Notes under the pieces: model-generated
What the model saw: only the letters and a program-made list of their open reading frames with translations
Told to the model about the DNA's origin: nothing
The model's database searches: none
Shown: piece by piece, positions 1-7,244 of the stretch
Numbering within the stretch: position 1 is the stretch's first letter
Layout: each line of letters starts with the position of its first letter
Position numbers and translations under genes: made by a program
Assembly (NCBI GenBank): GCA_001468855.1
Contig: LDIV01000002.1
Coordinates: 79,441 to 100,575 of the forward strand
Origin: a candidate division TM6 bacterium UASB124
Lineage (GTDB): Bacteria; Dependentiae; Babeliae; Babeliales; RVW-14
Length of the DNA: 21,135 bases
Direction of reading: 5' to 3'

Positions 1-599
1 GTACCAGTCGGTGCAACGAATTGGTGGGCATGAGATGGTGTTGAGGGTATTTTTGATGGTCATATTTTTGAAAGTTACAGTAATGCCGCCGTCGACAAGA
101 AGTTGAGAATATTTACCAAGAATAAGATTATGTCCGTTGCCATTGATGACAATGTCAGAAGAAAGCTTGACAAGTTGATTGTCGGGAATGATTAAATCGT
201 TCATGAACTCGAAAGTTTCCTTTGGTGCAATATTATTACCGTTGCTTGTTGTTTCCCAAATTTGATTGTCTTGTAAGAACAAGGTGTTGTTTTCAGACGA
301 TTTAATGATGTGGGTGTTTTTCCAATTATTCATGCTGTTGGCATTGGTAATTTTAAATTTAGAATCATATCGATTGAGGGAAAGATATGAATCGCGGCTA
401 TCAAATGTCCAACAACTATTAACTGAATCATGCCATAATTTTCCATAGAGGTTGATACGTGCATCGGCAAGTGAGTGTATATTCAAGTCGTGGCTTGAGC
501 CGAGGGAGGAATTTCCCAAAATGATGCTATTTGAAAAGCTTTGAGGTAAATAGTGATAACTGACTGACCCCATTGGATAGACTTCTATTTGTTTATGTC
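1..599 (-). repeat. Spacer module C (after propeller 3, cut by the window edge)
   Basis: This partial third spacer copy is nearly parallel to 1957-2480 of module B. Shared segments include SCWTFDSRDSYLSLNRYDSK, ITNANSMNNWK and NTISCPPIRC. The frame is still open at base 1, so at least the rest of this module, and perhaps further propellers, lie beyond the edge. Confidence 0.8.
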
Positions 600-3500
600 C
601 GGTATCTGGTAAGTAACCACCGAGAGCCAAATAGTGTCCATTATCAGGATACCAGTTCAATGAAAAAATATATGAACCATAAATACCATAATGTTGGCTG
701 CAGTAAAGATTCAGGGATGAGCCGTTAAATGAATATACTTGTATATCATTTCCTGAGTCAGGCAATACGCCGCCGACTGCTAAATATTTTCCATCGGGGG
801 TCCATGCTAATGACATAACGATATATCCGTAATTATGGTTTGCGACAGGTGATAAAGAAGAGCCATTAAAAGAATACACTTGTATTTCATTGCCTGTGAT
901 TGGCAGGTCTCCACCGGCTGCTAAATAATTTCCATCTGGACTCCAAACCACTGGAAAAACTTCATTACCATAATGTTGTGATGTTGTGATTGTTAAAGAA
1001 GTACCATTAAATGAATATACTTCTACTTCTGTGTGACCGATTATTGGTTGGCGTCCACCGATAGCCAAATGTGTTCCGTCAGGATGCCATTCTACTGACC
1101 AAACCTCTTGACCATAATGAATAGATGTTGTGATGGTTAAAGAAGAACCATTGAATGAAAAGACCTCTATTTCTTCGTGACCATCATGGGGTTGGGTACC
1201 ACCAACAGCCAGATAATTTCCGTTCGGACTCCATGCAACTGAATTAGCGTAAGAGTTTGTTCCATAACTTTGCCCAGTAATAAGATTTAGAGAGGAACCA
1301 TTAAATGAATAGACTTCTATTTCATTGTGTCCGGTTCCCGGGTTGTTTCCACCAATAGCCAGGTATTGTCCATTAGGACTCCACGATACTGATTGAATAC
1401 CGGAATCGGTTCCATAGTTTTGACTTGTAACAGGGGTTAATGATGTTTCATTAAATAAATAGATTTCTAATGCTTGATGTCCTGTTCCTGGAATACCGCC
1501 AATGGCTAAATATCTACCGTCAGGACTCCATTTTGCTGCGTTTACGCGTCCATCATTATAATCCTGCTGCACCTGATTTAGCAATGTATTGGACATGGTA
1601 CTATCTGCAGTAGCACCGACACTTAATGTTACCGTATTGTCAAAGAGCAAGCTCCCTTTAGTTAATCTGATACCTGTAGACGTTGTTAGCAATGTGCTGT
1701 CATCAAAGATAATAGCTGACGTTTTATCTGCCATCTTAATTAAAGAGTTATCAGTTGCATGTGGAGAATATTCAAAAGTTGTGTTTGGATTGAAAATCAA
1801 ATTGGAGTGCTGTGTAATGTAACTTGGACGTGTTGATTGATAGATAAACTTTGATGTGCCGTTAATATTTACATCGTTGTGAATGAAAAATTGTCCTTTT
1901 TTAAAAGCCCAATCATTATTGAATGATAATGTTGTATTATCGAAGCATGCTTGGCTATACCAACCAGCACAACGGATTGGTGGGCACGTGATAGTATTGA
2001 GCGTATTTTTTAAGGTCATATTTTTAAATGTTACGGTAATGTTGTTGTCAACTACGAGTTGCGCATATTTGCCCAAAATGAGATTATGTCCTTGTCCGTT
2101 TATGACAGTATTAGATGAAAGAAAAACAATTTGATTGTCGGGAATAATCAAATCATCCATAAACTCAAATGTTTCTTCTGGCGCTAAATTGCAACCGCTT
2201 GAGCTTGTCTCCCAAATTTGATTGTCTTGTAAAAACAGTGAATTGTTATCTGATGATTTAATGATATGTTGATCCTTCCACCAGTTCATGCTGTTGGCAT
2301 TGGTAATTTTAAATTTAGAATCATATCGATTGAGAGAAAGATACGAGTCGCGGCTATCAAATGTCCAACAACTATTAATTGAATCCTGCCAGAGTTTGCC
2401 AAACAGATTAATGCGGTTTGCGGCAAGGGAATGGACGTCAAGATCGTAGGCTGAGCCGAGCGCAGAATCACCGAAGATGATGCCGTTACGGAAGCCTTGG
2501 GGGGCGGTGTTGTATGTATAGGTAACTGGAAAGCATATACTTTGTTGAGGGGTGTAGTTTCCCAAAACTAAAAATCTTCCATCTGGGCTCCATGCTACCG
2601 AAGAAGTACGATATGTGCCGATGCTTTTTAAAGAGGTAAAAGAGTTTCCATCAAATCTGTAAAGTGTGTTTTGTTGATTATAATTACCTAAAACTAAATA
2701 TTTGCCATCTGGACTCCATGCTACAGAATAAGTATTATATGCTGAATCAACGTTGTTGAGAAAGGCAAATGAATTACCACTGAATGTGTATAACTTACTT
2801 TCTCCATATGAGTTACCAAGAACTAAAAATTTACCATCCGGACTCCATGCTACTGAACGAGTATCATACATTGAATCATCAACGTTTGTGAGAAAAGTAA
2901 ATGAATTACTACCATTAAATGTGTAAATTTTGCTTGGATTTGGATTGGCTCCGCCGTTGGAATTACCGAGAACTAGAAATTTACCATCCGGACTCCAGGC
3001 TACTGAATAAGTATCATATGTTGTATTGTCAACCTTATTAAGAAAAGTAAAAGAGCTTCCATTAAAATTATATAATCTGCTCGGTTCGCCGAAGTTTCCC
3101 AAAACTAAAAATTTACCATCTGGGCTCCATGCTACTGAAGAAGTATTATATGTTGTATTATCAACGTTATTGAGAAAGGTAAACGAATTACCATTAAATG
3201 TGTAGATTTTGCTTGAGTAATTATAAAAAAGGTTAGAATTACCAAGAACTAAAAATTTGCCATCTGGGCTCCATGCTGCTGAATAGGTAGAGTATGTTGT
3301 ATCATCAACGTTGTTGAGAAAAGTAAAAGAGTTTCCAGTAAAACTATATAGTCTAGCTGGTTGATCATTGCCAAGAACTAAAAATTTACCGTCGGGGCTC
3401 CATGCTGCCGATCGTGTAGGATATATTGAACTATCAATATTAATTCCTGTTCCTATATCATAAAAAAGAGTATTTGCCACGCTACTCAACGTCACCTTAT

Positions 3501-5472
3501 TATCAAAATACACACTCCCTTTGGTCAACCGTATTCCCGTATCTGTTGTTTGTAAGGTACTGCCATCGAAAATAATCGCAGATGTTTTATCAGTCATCTT
3601 AATCAATGTGTTATCGGTAGTACTTGGATAAAATTCGAACGTGGTGTTTGGATCAAAAATTAAATTGGAGTGTTGTGTGATATAACTTGGGCGTACGGAG
3701 CGGTAGCTGAATTTTGAAGTTCCGGTAAAAATAACATCGTTGTGGATAAAAATCTGTCCGTTTCTGAATGCAAAGTCATCATTAAGTGAGAATGTTACAT
3801 TATCAAAACATGCTTTACCATACCAGTCAGAACAACGAATTGGTGGGCATGAAATAGTATTAAGTTCATTTTTGATCGTTATGTTTTTAAATGTAACGGT
3901 GACTCCGCCATCGAGGAAGAGTTGGGAATATTTGCCTAGCGTTACATTATTGCCGTTGCCATCAATAACCGCATCACTGACAAATTTAACTAAAGAACTT
4001 GGGGTTACGTATAAATCACCATACAAAGAAATTGAGCTTCCGCGTGCATCGATAATGCCACCATTTGATAAGGTGATATTTGAATCGAGAATAAGATTAT
4101 GCTCTAAGGTGAGAGATCCGGTTATGCGTAGATCTAAGCCTTTACATACAGGTGTATAAATATTGAGACGAGCTCCGTTGTTTGCTGCAACTGTAATGCC
4201 GCCTGCAAATGTAATACTGCCGCGAGCATAGTCACTTGTCATTAACGTTGTATTTGAATTGATAAATGTGGGGTACTGAGTGCCATCGTAGCGAATTAAT
4301 CCCAAACCATTAGGTTTGCCATAGTAGGACCATAGAACATGATATATATCAGCGGCTCCCTCTTCACCAAAAGCTACATATCGAGCATCAGGAGACCATT
4401 TTACCGGCCATACCATATTAGTTGTGTCATAGTATGCAACATATGATGTTGATAATTTTTGAGTAACAGGGTTAAATTGAAATACTTGAAATTCATAAGC
4501 AGGATTGGTTGGATTTTGTATTCCTACGCAAATGTAATTTCCGACTGAACTCCAATCTATCTCATAACCAATTGTTGTGCTGCCACTGTCTCCCAAGTTT
4601 TTTGAATCGATTAGGACCAGCCGGTTATCAGGTGTGGTTCCATTTTCGACAAATTTAAAAACCTTGAGTTCGTACGTATCTGACGCCACCTTACCAGAAG
4701 CGGCTAAATATTGACCATCAGGACTCCAGGAAATTCCTCTAACTTCACCAGAAGTCGTTCCCCAGTTGTATCTTGCATATGGTGAACCACCGATAAATCT
4801 TCTTGTTGTTGGGTTAAATTTATATAGTTGAATTTCATATGTTGAGATTGGAGCATTACCACCATAAGCAAGATAATTGCCAGTTGGATGAAATTGGGTA
4901 CTAATAACGTAACTGTTATCAGCTGACCATGTTCTTGAATCAGTTATTGTTAGACTTGTTCCATAGAGTGTGTATATTGCCATACCTGCTGAGTATGCAA
5001 GATCAGATTCATTTCTTCCTGCAACAGCAAGACAGTAGGTGGTACTACTTGGCAGCCAATCGGTGCACATAATATCATGGCTAGCATCAGCTTTAACAGA
5101 GCTTCCCGATAATCTATTGTTAGAATAAAAGGTATATATTTGTAGTGATTGTGTTTTGGTCCAAGGGTATGTTCCTAGTGCGCCGCCAACAGCTAGATAG
5201 TTCCCATCACGGCTCCATTGGGTGGAATTGATATGGTCCCCTGTTACTGTTGAGTTTTTATAAACTCTTGAATCGGTAAATGTTAAAGAGAGATTGTTTC
5301 TATTAAAAGAGTGTACCTGAATTTGGCCATAGGTAAGGCCATAACCGCCTAATGCCAGATAATCTTTATTAGGATGCCATCGCATTGCACGGGTGCCCGC
5401 TGCCGAGATTGTTAATATATAAGAAAAAGAAAGCAACAAAAAAAGTGCATGTAAAATTTTAAAATACTTCAT
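1..5472 (-). CDS. Giant exported protein with three seven-bladed WD40-like propellers (3' end off the window)
   Basis: Read from the ATG at 5472, the frame has no stop in 1824 codons down to base 1, so the gene continues beyond the left edge. The start has a strong Shine-Dalgarno (AAAGGAG, about 8 nt upstream). Residues 1-25 form a signal peptide (MKYFKILHALFLLLSFSY, then a small-residue stretch), so the protein is exported. The body alternates propellers and spacers. Seven blades with the W-x-P-D-G-x-Y-L-A-x-G-G signature are followed by a spacer rich in beta-strand-like, Asn/Asp-rich sequence; this repeats, and the third propeller is followed by another, incomplete spacer. Blade tryptophans (or the equivalent Phe) lie at plus-strand positions 5377-4396, 3400-2590 and 1528-652. 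WD40-like propellers bind proteins; no catalytic motif was seen. The spacers could be beta-helical, but this is unproven. The ligand is unknown, and surface or host-targeted binding is inference. Confidence 0.93.
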   Translation of the reverse strand, partial: MKYFKILHALFLLLSFSYILTISAAGTRAMRWHPNKDYLALGGYGLTYGQIQVHSFNRNNLSLTFTDSRVYKNSTVTGDHINSTQWSRDGNYLAVGGALGTYPWTKTQSLQIYTFYSNNRLSGSSVKADASHDIMCTDWLPSSTTYCLAVAGRNESDLAYSAGMAIYTLYGTSLTITDSRTWSADNSYVISTQFHPTGNYLAYGGNAPISTYEIQLYKFNPTTRRFIGGSPYARYNWGTTSGEVRGISWSPDGQYLAASGKVASDTYELKVFKFVENGTTPDNRLVLIDSKNLGDSGSTTIGYEIDWSSVGNYICVGIQNPTNPAYEFQVFQFNPVTQKLSTSYVAYYDTTNMVWPVKWSPDARYVAFGEEGAADIYHVLWSYYGKPNGLGLIRYDGTQYPTFINSNTTLMTSDYARGSITFAGGITVAANNGARLNIYTPVCKGLDLRITGSLTLEHNLILDSNITLSNGGIIDARGSSISLYGDLYVTPSSLVKFVSDAVIDGNGNNVTLGKYSQLFLDGGVTVTFKNITIKNELNTISCPPIRCSDWYGKACFDNVTFSLNDDFAFRNGQIFIHNDVIFTGTSKFSYRSVRPSYITQHSNLIFDPNTTFEFYPSTTDNTLIKMTDKTSAIIFDGSTLQTTDTGIRLTKGSVYFDNKVTLSSVANTLFYDIGTGINIDSSIYPTRSAAWSPDGKFLVLGNDQPARLYSFTGNSFTFLNNVDDTTYSTYSAAWSPDGKFLVLGNSNLFYNYSSKIYTFNGNSFTFLNNVDNTTYNTSSVAWSPDGKFLVLGNFGEPSRLYNFNGSSFTFLNKVDNTTYDTYSVAWSPDGKFLVLGNSNGGANPNPSKIYTFNGSNSFTFLTNVDDSMYDTRSVAWSPDGKFLVLGNSYGESKLYTFSGNSFAFLNNVDSAYNTYSVAWSPDGKYLVLGNYNQQNTLYRFDGNSFTSLKSIGTYRTSSVAWSPDGRFLVLGNYTPQQSICFPVTYTYNTAPQGFRNGIIFGDSALGSAYDLDVHSLAANRINLFGKLWQDSINSCWTFDSRDSYLSLNRYDSKFKITNANSMNWWKDQHIIKSSDNNSLFLQDNQIWETSSSGCNLAPEETFEFMDDLIIPDNQIVFLSSNTVINGQGHNLILGKYAQLVVDNNITVTFKNMTLKNTLNTITCPPIRCAGWYSQACFDNTTLSFNNDWAFKKGQFFIHNDVNINGTSKFIYQSTRPSYITQHSNLIFNPNTTFEYSPHATDNSLIKMADKTSAIIFDDSTLLTTSTGIRLTKGSLLFDNTVTLSVGATADSTMSNTLLNQVQQDYNDGRVNAAKWSPDGRYLAIGGIPGTGHQALEIYLFNETSLTPVTSQNYGTDSGIQSVSWSPNGQYLAIGGNNPGTGHNEIEVYSFNGSSLNLITGQSYGTNSYANSVAWSPNGNYLAVGGTQPHDGHEEIEVFSFNGSSLTITTSIHYGQEVWSVEWHPDGTHLAIGGRQPIIGHTEVEVYSFNGTSLTITTSQHYGNEVFPVVWSPDGNYLAAGGDLPITGNEIQVYSFNGSSLSPVANHNYGYIVMSLAWTPDGKYLAVGGVLPDSGNDIQVYSFNGSSLNLYCSQHYGIYGSYIFSLNWYPDNGHYLALGGYLPDTGHKQIEVYPMGSVSYHYLPQSFSNSIILGNSSLGSSHDLNIHSLADARINLYGKLWHDSVNSCWTFDSRDSYLSLNRYDSKFKITNANSMNNWKNTHIIKSSENNTLFLQDNQIWETTSNGNNIAPKETFEFMNDLIIPDNQLVKLSSDIVINGNGHNLILGKYSQLLVDGGITVTFKNMTIKNTLNTISCPPIRCTDWY
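600..1565 (-). repeat. Propeller 3: seven WD40-like blades
   Basis: Seven blades of 47-50 codons have Trp codons starting at plus positions 1528, 1381, 1231, 1087, 943, 802 and 652. Signatures include WSPNGQYLAIGG, WHPDGTHLAIGG and WSPDGNYLAAGG, each followed by an EIEVYSFNGSSL-type strand. This is the most canonical WD40-like set of the three. Confidence 0.87.
1566..2539 (-). repeat. Spacer module B (between propellers 2 and 3)
   Basis: This full spacer copy contains GHNLILGKYAQL, ITCPPIRCAGWY, RPSYITQHSNLIFNP and IRLTKGSLLFDNTVTLS. It matches module A over its promoter-distal half (offset about 1863 bp) and module C over its promoter-proximal half (offset 1956 bp, 652 codons). The match to C is close to identical over long stretches of DNA, for example around 2317 compared with 361. 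Confidence 0.8.
2540..3440 (-). repeat. Propeller 2: seven near-identical compact blades
   Basis: Seven blades of 42-50 codons carry the signature WSPDGKFLVLGN, with Trp codons starting at plus positions 3400, 3271, 3127, 2995, 2845, 2716 and 2590. The blades are very similar even at DNA level, so they look recently amplified. They are shorter than the blades of propellers 1 and 3 and end in LGN instead of GG. Confidence 0.85.
3441..4329 (-). repeat. Spacer module A (between propellers 1 and 2)
   Basis: This non-propeller module contains ITFAGGITVAANNGARLNIY, then an NGNNVTLGKYSQL-type segment, then CPPIRCSDWY and RPSYITQHSNLIFDP. Its second half matches spacer module B closely, with an offset of about 1863 bp (621 codons). 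Its first half lacks the NSMNNWKN segment present in modules B and C. The function is unknown; the repetitive Asn/Asp/Thr-rich strands could form a beta-helix. Confidence 0.75.
4330..5400 (-). repeat. Propeller 1: seven divergent WD40-like blades
   Basis: Seven blade signatures are spaced 52-58 codons apart, with the key Trp/Phe codon starting at plus positions 5377, 5215, 5056, 4891, 4726, 4552 and 4396. Examples are WHPNKDYLALGG, WSRDGNYLAVGG, FHPTGNYLAYGG and WSPDGQYLAASG. This is the most diverged propeller of the three, which suggests it is the oldest or is under different selection. Confidence 0.85.
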
Positions 5473-5517
5473 TCTGCCTCTCCTTTGTTTTGAGACAAAT
5501 TTTATAATAATGGGTTT

Positions 5518-5547
5518 ACTATAGCAGAGTGTGAGGGATGCATTCAA
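5518..5547 (-). promoter_or_regulatory. Sigma70-type promoter of the propeller gene
   Basis: On the minus strand, TTGAAT (5547-5542) is followed by 18 nt and TATAGT (5523-5518). This lies about 45 nt upstream of the ATG at 5472, with the AAAGGAG ribosome-binding site in between. Spacing and both boxes fit a housekeeping promoter. It is a sequence-only prediction. Confidence 0.55.
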
Positions 5548-5894
5548 ATTTTAATAAAAGTGTTGATTTTGTTTTGAAATAGTACAAGGTACTTAGAGTA
5601 TCCTAAGCCCCTTGGTGGGAATAATAAAAGGATTTACGCATTGGTTGAAAATTAGATCTGGTTCTTGATTTTTTAGGTAAAGATGTTTCATTTATGAGCT
5701 CATTGTGAATTCCATAAAAGTAAAGAAAGCTTTGATTGAACTACCGTGCGTGTGTTGAATATGTCATAAAATATCTCAAGGACGTAAAACAGACGTTCGC
5801 TATCTCTTTAAAGCGAGCAAGCGAGCAATAGAGAATAACTTTGGTTGTGTTGTATAAGTCATGAAAATAGTATAAAACGGAGAAGAGCATTATG
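5548..5894. other. Intergenic gap without a recognisable gene
   Basis: This AT-rich stretch lies between the propeller-gene promoter and the terminator of the small-gene operon. On both strands I see only short frames (the longest about 33 codons, minus, near 5690-5590) without a ribosome-binding site. A short direct repeat (gcgagcaagcgagcaa, near 5812-5827) is the only local structure noted. It could hold upstream regulatory sequence or an RNA that I cannot recognise. Confidence 0.5.
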
Positions 5895-5920
5895 AAAAAA
5901 AGAGCTCGAGAATCGAGCTC
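5895..5920 (-). terminator. Rho-independent terminator of the lipoprotein/metallothionein operon
   Basis: On the minus strand a perfect 7-bp stem (GAGCTCG / CGAGCTC, 5920-5914 and 5908-5902) with a 5-nt loop is followed directly by seven T (5901-5895). It lies about 36 nt after the stop codon of the cysteine-rich gene, as expected for the operon end. Confidence 0.85.
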
Positions 5921-5955
5921 CTAGAAAGTATTAATGAATGAGGCTGCGTACCTTA

Positions 5956-6114
5956 TTAGCACTTGCAACCCTTAGCATCACATGGACATTTTTGTGTACA
6001 TTTGCAGCAGCCACTTTTGTTGCATTTGCATTCTGGACAATTGCAGTGGCATTTACTTTGACATTTGTCTTGGCATTTGCCTTGGCAACAGCCTTTTGTT
6101 TCTTTTTTTTCCAT
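5956..6114 (-). CDS. Metallothionein-like cysteine-rich protein, 52 aa
   Basis: This small gene has 16 cysteines in 52 residues (about 31 percent) and one His (H23). The cysteines form CC, CxC and CxxxC patterns: C9-C10, C14, C18, C22-H-C24-N-C26, C29, C31, C36-C37, C39, C43, C45, C50 and C52. Lysine is the main other residue, and there are no aromatic or long hydrophobic residues. This composition is typical of metallothioneins, which chelate Zn, Cu or Cd in thiolate clusters; no specific family could be assigned by eye. The start at 6114 is set by a GGAGG five nt upstream. An overlapping frame from the ATG at 6119 lacks proper ribosome-binding spacing and gives low-complexity Ala/Lys/Asn sequence, so it is a shadow. 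No signal peptide is visible, so the product is probably cytosolic. It follows the lipoprotein gene by 22 nt and precedes a terminator. Confidence 0.85.
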   Translation of the reverse strand: MEKKETKGCCQGKCQDKCQSKCHCNCPECKCNKSGCCKCTQKCPCDAKGCKC

Positions 6115-6119
6115 GACAT

Positions 6120-6124
6120 CCTCC
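6120..6124 (-). promoter_or_regulatory. Ribosome-binding site of the metallothionein-like gene
   Basis: GGAGG on the minus strand ends five nt before the ATG at 6114 and directly abuts the alternative ATG at 6119. The spacing is correct only for the 6114 start, and this selects the cysteine-rich frame as the real gene. Confidence 0.8.
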
Positions 6125-6136
6125 GTGGTTTATGGG

Positions 6137-6295
6137 TTAATGATGTGGTCTTGCATCATAGCGAACGATTTTTTCAACACCGGCTTTTTTATAGCGTGGA
6201 TATTTTAGTTGTTTTTTTTCATCTTTATCACAGCCAGAAAAAAATGCCAATACTATGCCCAATGTGCATACAAATGATACAATTTTAATATTCAT
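6137..6295 (-). CDS. Small lipoprotein, 52 aa
   Basis: Residues 1-22 form a lipoprotein signal (MNIKIVSFVC, then a hydrophobic stretch ending FFSGC). The lipobox cysteine is C22. Cleavage and acylation would leave a mature 31-residue peptide starting CDKDEKKQLKYPRYKK, which is strongly basic and ends in two histidines. Asp at +2 after the Cys would mean inner-membrane retention under the E. coli Lol rule, but that rule may not hold here. It lies 76 nt after the exported-protein gene and 22 nt before the metallothionein-like gene, so it is probably co-transcribed with both. The start is preceded by nine consecutive G, which probably serve as the ribosome-binding site. The function is unknown; a link to metal handling is only suggested by the neighbour. 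Confidence 0.75.
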   Translation of the reverse strand: MNIKIVSFVCTLGIVLAFFSGCDKDEKKQLKYPRYKKAGVEKIVRYDARPHH

Positions 6296-6296
6296 T

Positions 6297-6305
6297 CCCC
6301 CCCCC
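6297..6305. repeat. Homopolymer of nine C (G on the coding strand) at the lipoprotein start
   Basis: Nine consecutive G on the minus strand end one nt before the ATG at 6295, in the ribosome-binding position. Such tracts are prone to slipped-strand length change, which could alter translation initiation. It could also simply be a G-rich ribosome-binding site, since other genes here use GGGG-type sites. Confidence 0.7.
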
Positions 6306-6371
6306 TAAGACTTTGTGTTTGTAGTTTGAGATTGTCCTTAATGATTTATGTTGTTTGTAAGATGATTTTCA

Positions 6372-7124
6372 TTAAAAATTTGAAATCATTGTTTGGTATG
6401 AAAGATCTGTTGCTTTTTTATCTTCGAACTTCACAGGTTCAAAGTAACGTCGTATATCAAGCATATTGAGTATTGCCGTATCATTGTTATTGCGTCCGAC
6501 GACATAGATACTAGGTAAAACAAGTTGAACATTTGCTGTTGCTAAAAATTGTCCTTTGGGAACGTAGATATTTTTAGGATCGCTTATGATGACTAAGGTG
6601 ATTGGGTTAATTTTTCTATCGGCTGGTATAGGAATTTCTTTGACTTCCCAGTATGAATTCTTTTTTTCATCTTCTTTCATTTCAAAGGAATAATAACTTG
6701 CCGGTTCGCCGATGACAAATTCACGGTGTGAGAAAGTATTTCCTTTGATATTGATCATGTTGATTGTTGGTGTAATGGCTATATAGAGCTTAGGTGAGGT
6801 GTGACGAAGAGGAAACGACAAAAGTCCATCGCGGTTTGATATATCCAGATAGCCTCCATAAATACCTACAAAGCCGCTGAGTTGCGGGGTTAGTTTTGCT
6901 CGTAATGAGTTGTTGAGTATTGTTGAGCCAATTTTTCCAGGTGTTTTTGCTTCCAAATTGGCAATTTTTGTAGCCAAGCTTATATTTTTTGCTTCTTGTT
7001 CCGCCTGCGAAAGTATTTTGTCCGGCGCATGGTGTAAATAAATGATGATTCGATTGTCTGCATAGAGCATGCTTGTTAGAGCGTTTAAGGTTATACAACC
7101 TATGATTTTTATTGATTGTTTCAT
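6372..7124 (-). CDS. Exported protein of unknown function, 250 aa
   Basis: I do not recognise a family. Residues 1-22 (MKQSIKIIGCITLNALTSML, then YAD) look like a Sec signal peptide with cleavage near ADN. The mature part starts with a short helical region (about residues 35-60, QAEQEAKNISLATKIANLEA) and continues with predominantly beta-type sequence, ending near FEPVKFEDKKATDLSYQTMI. No catalytic motif or membrane segment is visible after the signal. A GGGGAAGAG ribosome-binding site precedes the ATG. It is divergent from rsmG (120 bp between them) and is the first gene of the likely three-gene minus-strand unit with the small lipoprotein and the metallothionein-like protein. The location should be periplasm or outer envelope. 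Confidence 0.75.
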   Translation of the reverse strand: MKQSIKIIGCITLNALTSMLYADNRIIIYLHHAPDKILSQAEQEAKNISLATKIANLEAKTPGKIGSTILNNSLRAKLTPQLSGFVGIYGGYLDISNRDGLLSFPLRHTSPKLYIAITPTINMINIKGNTFSHREFVIGEPASYYSFEMKEDEKKNSYWEVKEIPIPADRKINPITLVIISDPKNIYVPKGQFLATANVQLVLPSIYVVGRNNNDTAILNMLDIRRYFEPVKFEDKKATDLSYQTMISNF

Positions 7125-7180
7125 ACTCTTCCCCTGCTACCCCCGAAAGGGTAATGTTTTTATTATTTAAAACCTCTATA

Positions 7181-7208
7181 CTTATAGTACCAGAGCGGTG
7201 TATGAAAA
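7181..7208 (-). promoter_or_regulatory. Possible promoter of the exported-protein/lipoprotein/metallothionein unit
   Basis: On the minus strand TTTTCA (7208-7203), 16 nt, then TATAAG (7186-7181), inside the 120-bp divergent intergenic region shared with rsmG. The match is weak. An overlapping plus-strand TATAGT at 7184-7189 could serve rsmG, but no good -35 box goes with it. Confidence 0.3.
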
Positions 7209-7244
7209 ATCTATTAATTAATAATTGTTTTAAGGTGGCGTGCT

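Noticed and set aside
3740..4159. 139-codon plus-strand frame (and similar shorter ones at 1589-1822 and 1883-2134)
   Set aside because: These lie antisense within the uninterrupted 1824-codon propeller frame and recur only because the spacer modules repeat.
5590..5690. 33-codon minus-strand frame (MKHLYLKNQEPDLIFNQC...)
   Set aside because: It has no ribosome-binding site and no recognisable homologue. It could be the remnant of a gene end but is too weak to annotate.
5931..6119. 62-codon minus-strand frame rich in Ala/Lys/Asn/Val
   Set aside because: It overlaps the metallothionein-like gene in another frame. Its ATG abuts the GGAGG site with no spacing, and its sequence is low complexity, so it is a shadow.
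5938..6288. 116-codon plus-strand frame resembling a membrane protein (Phe/Ala/Thr-rich)
   Set aside because: It is antisense to the cysteine-rich and lipoprotein genes. Its hydrophobic look comes from reading their Lys/Cys codons on the opposite strand.
7138..7153. Hairpin tacccccgaaagggta between divergent genes as a terminator
   Set aside because: The stem is only about 5 bp and both flanking genes start here instead of ending, so termination makes no sense in this place.
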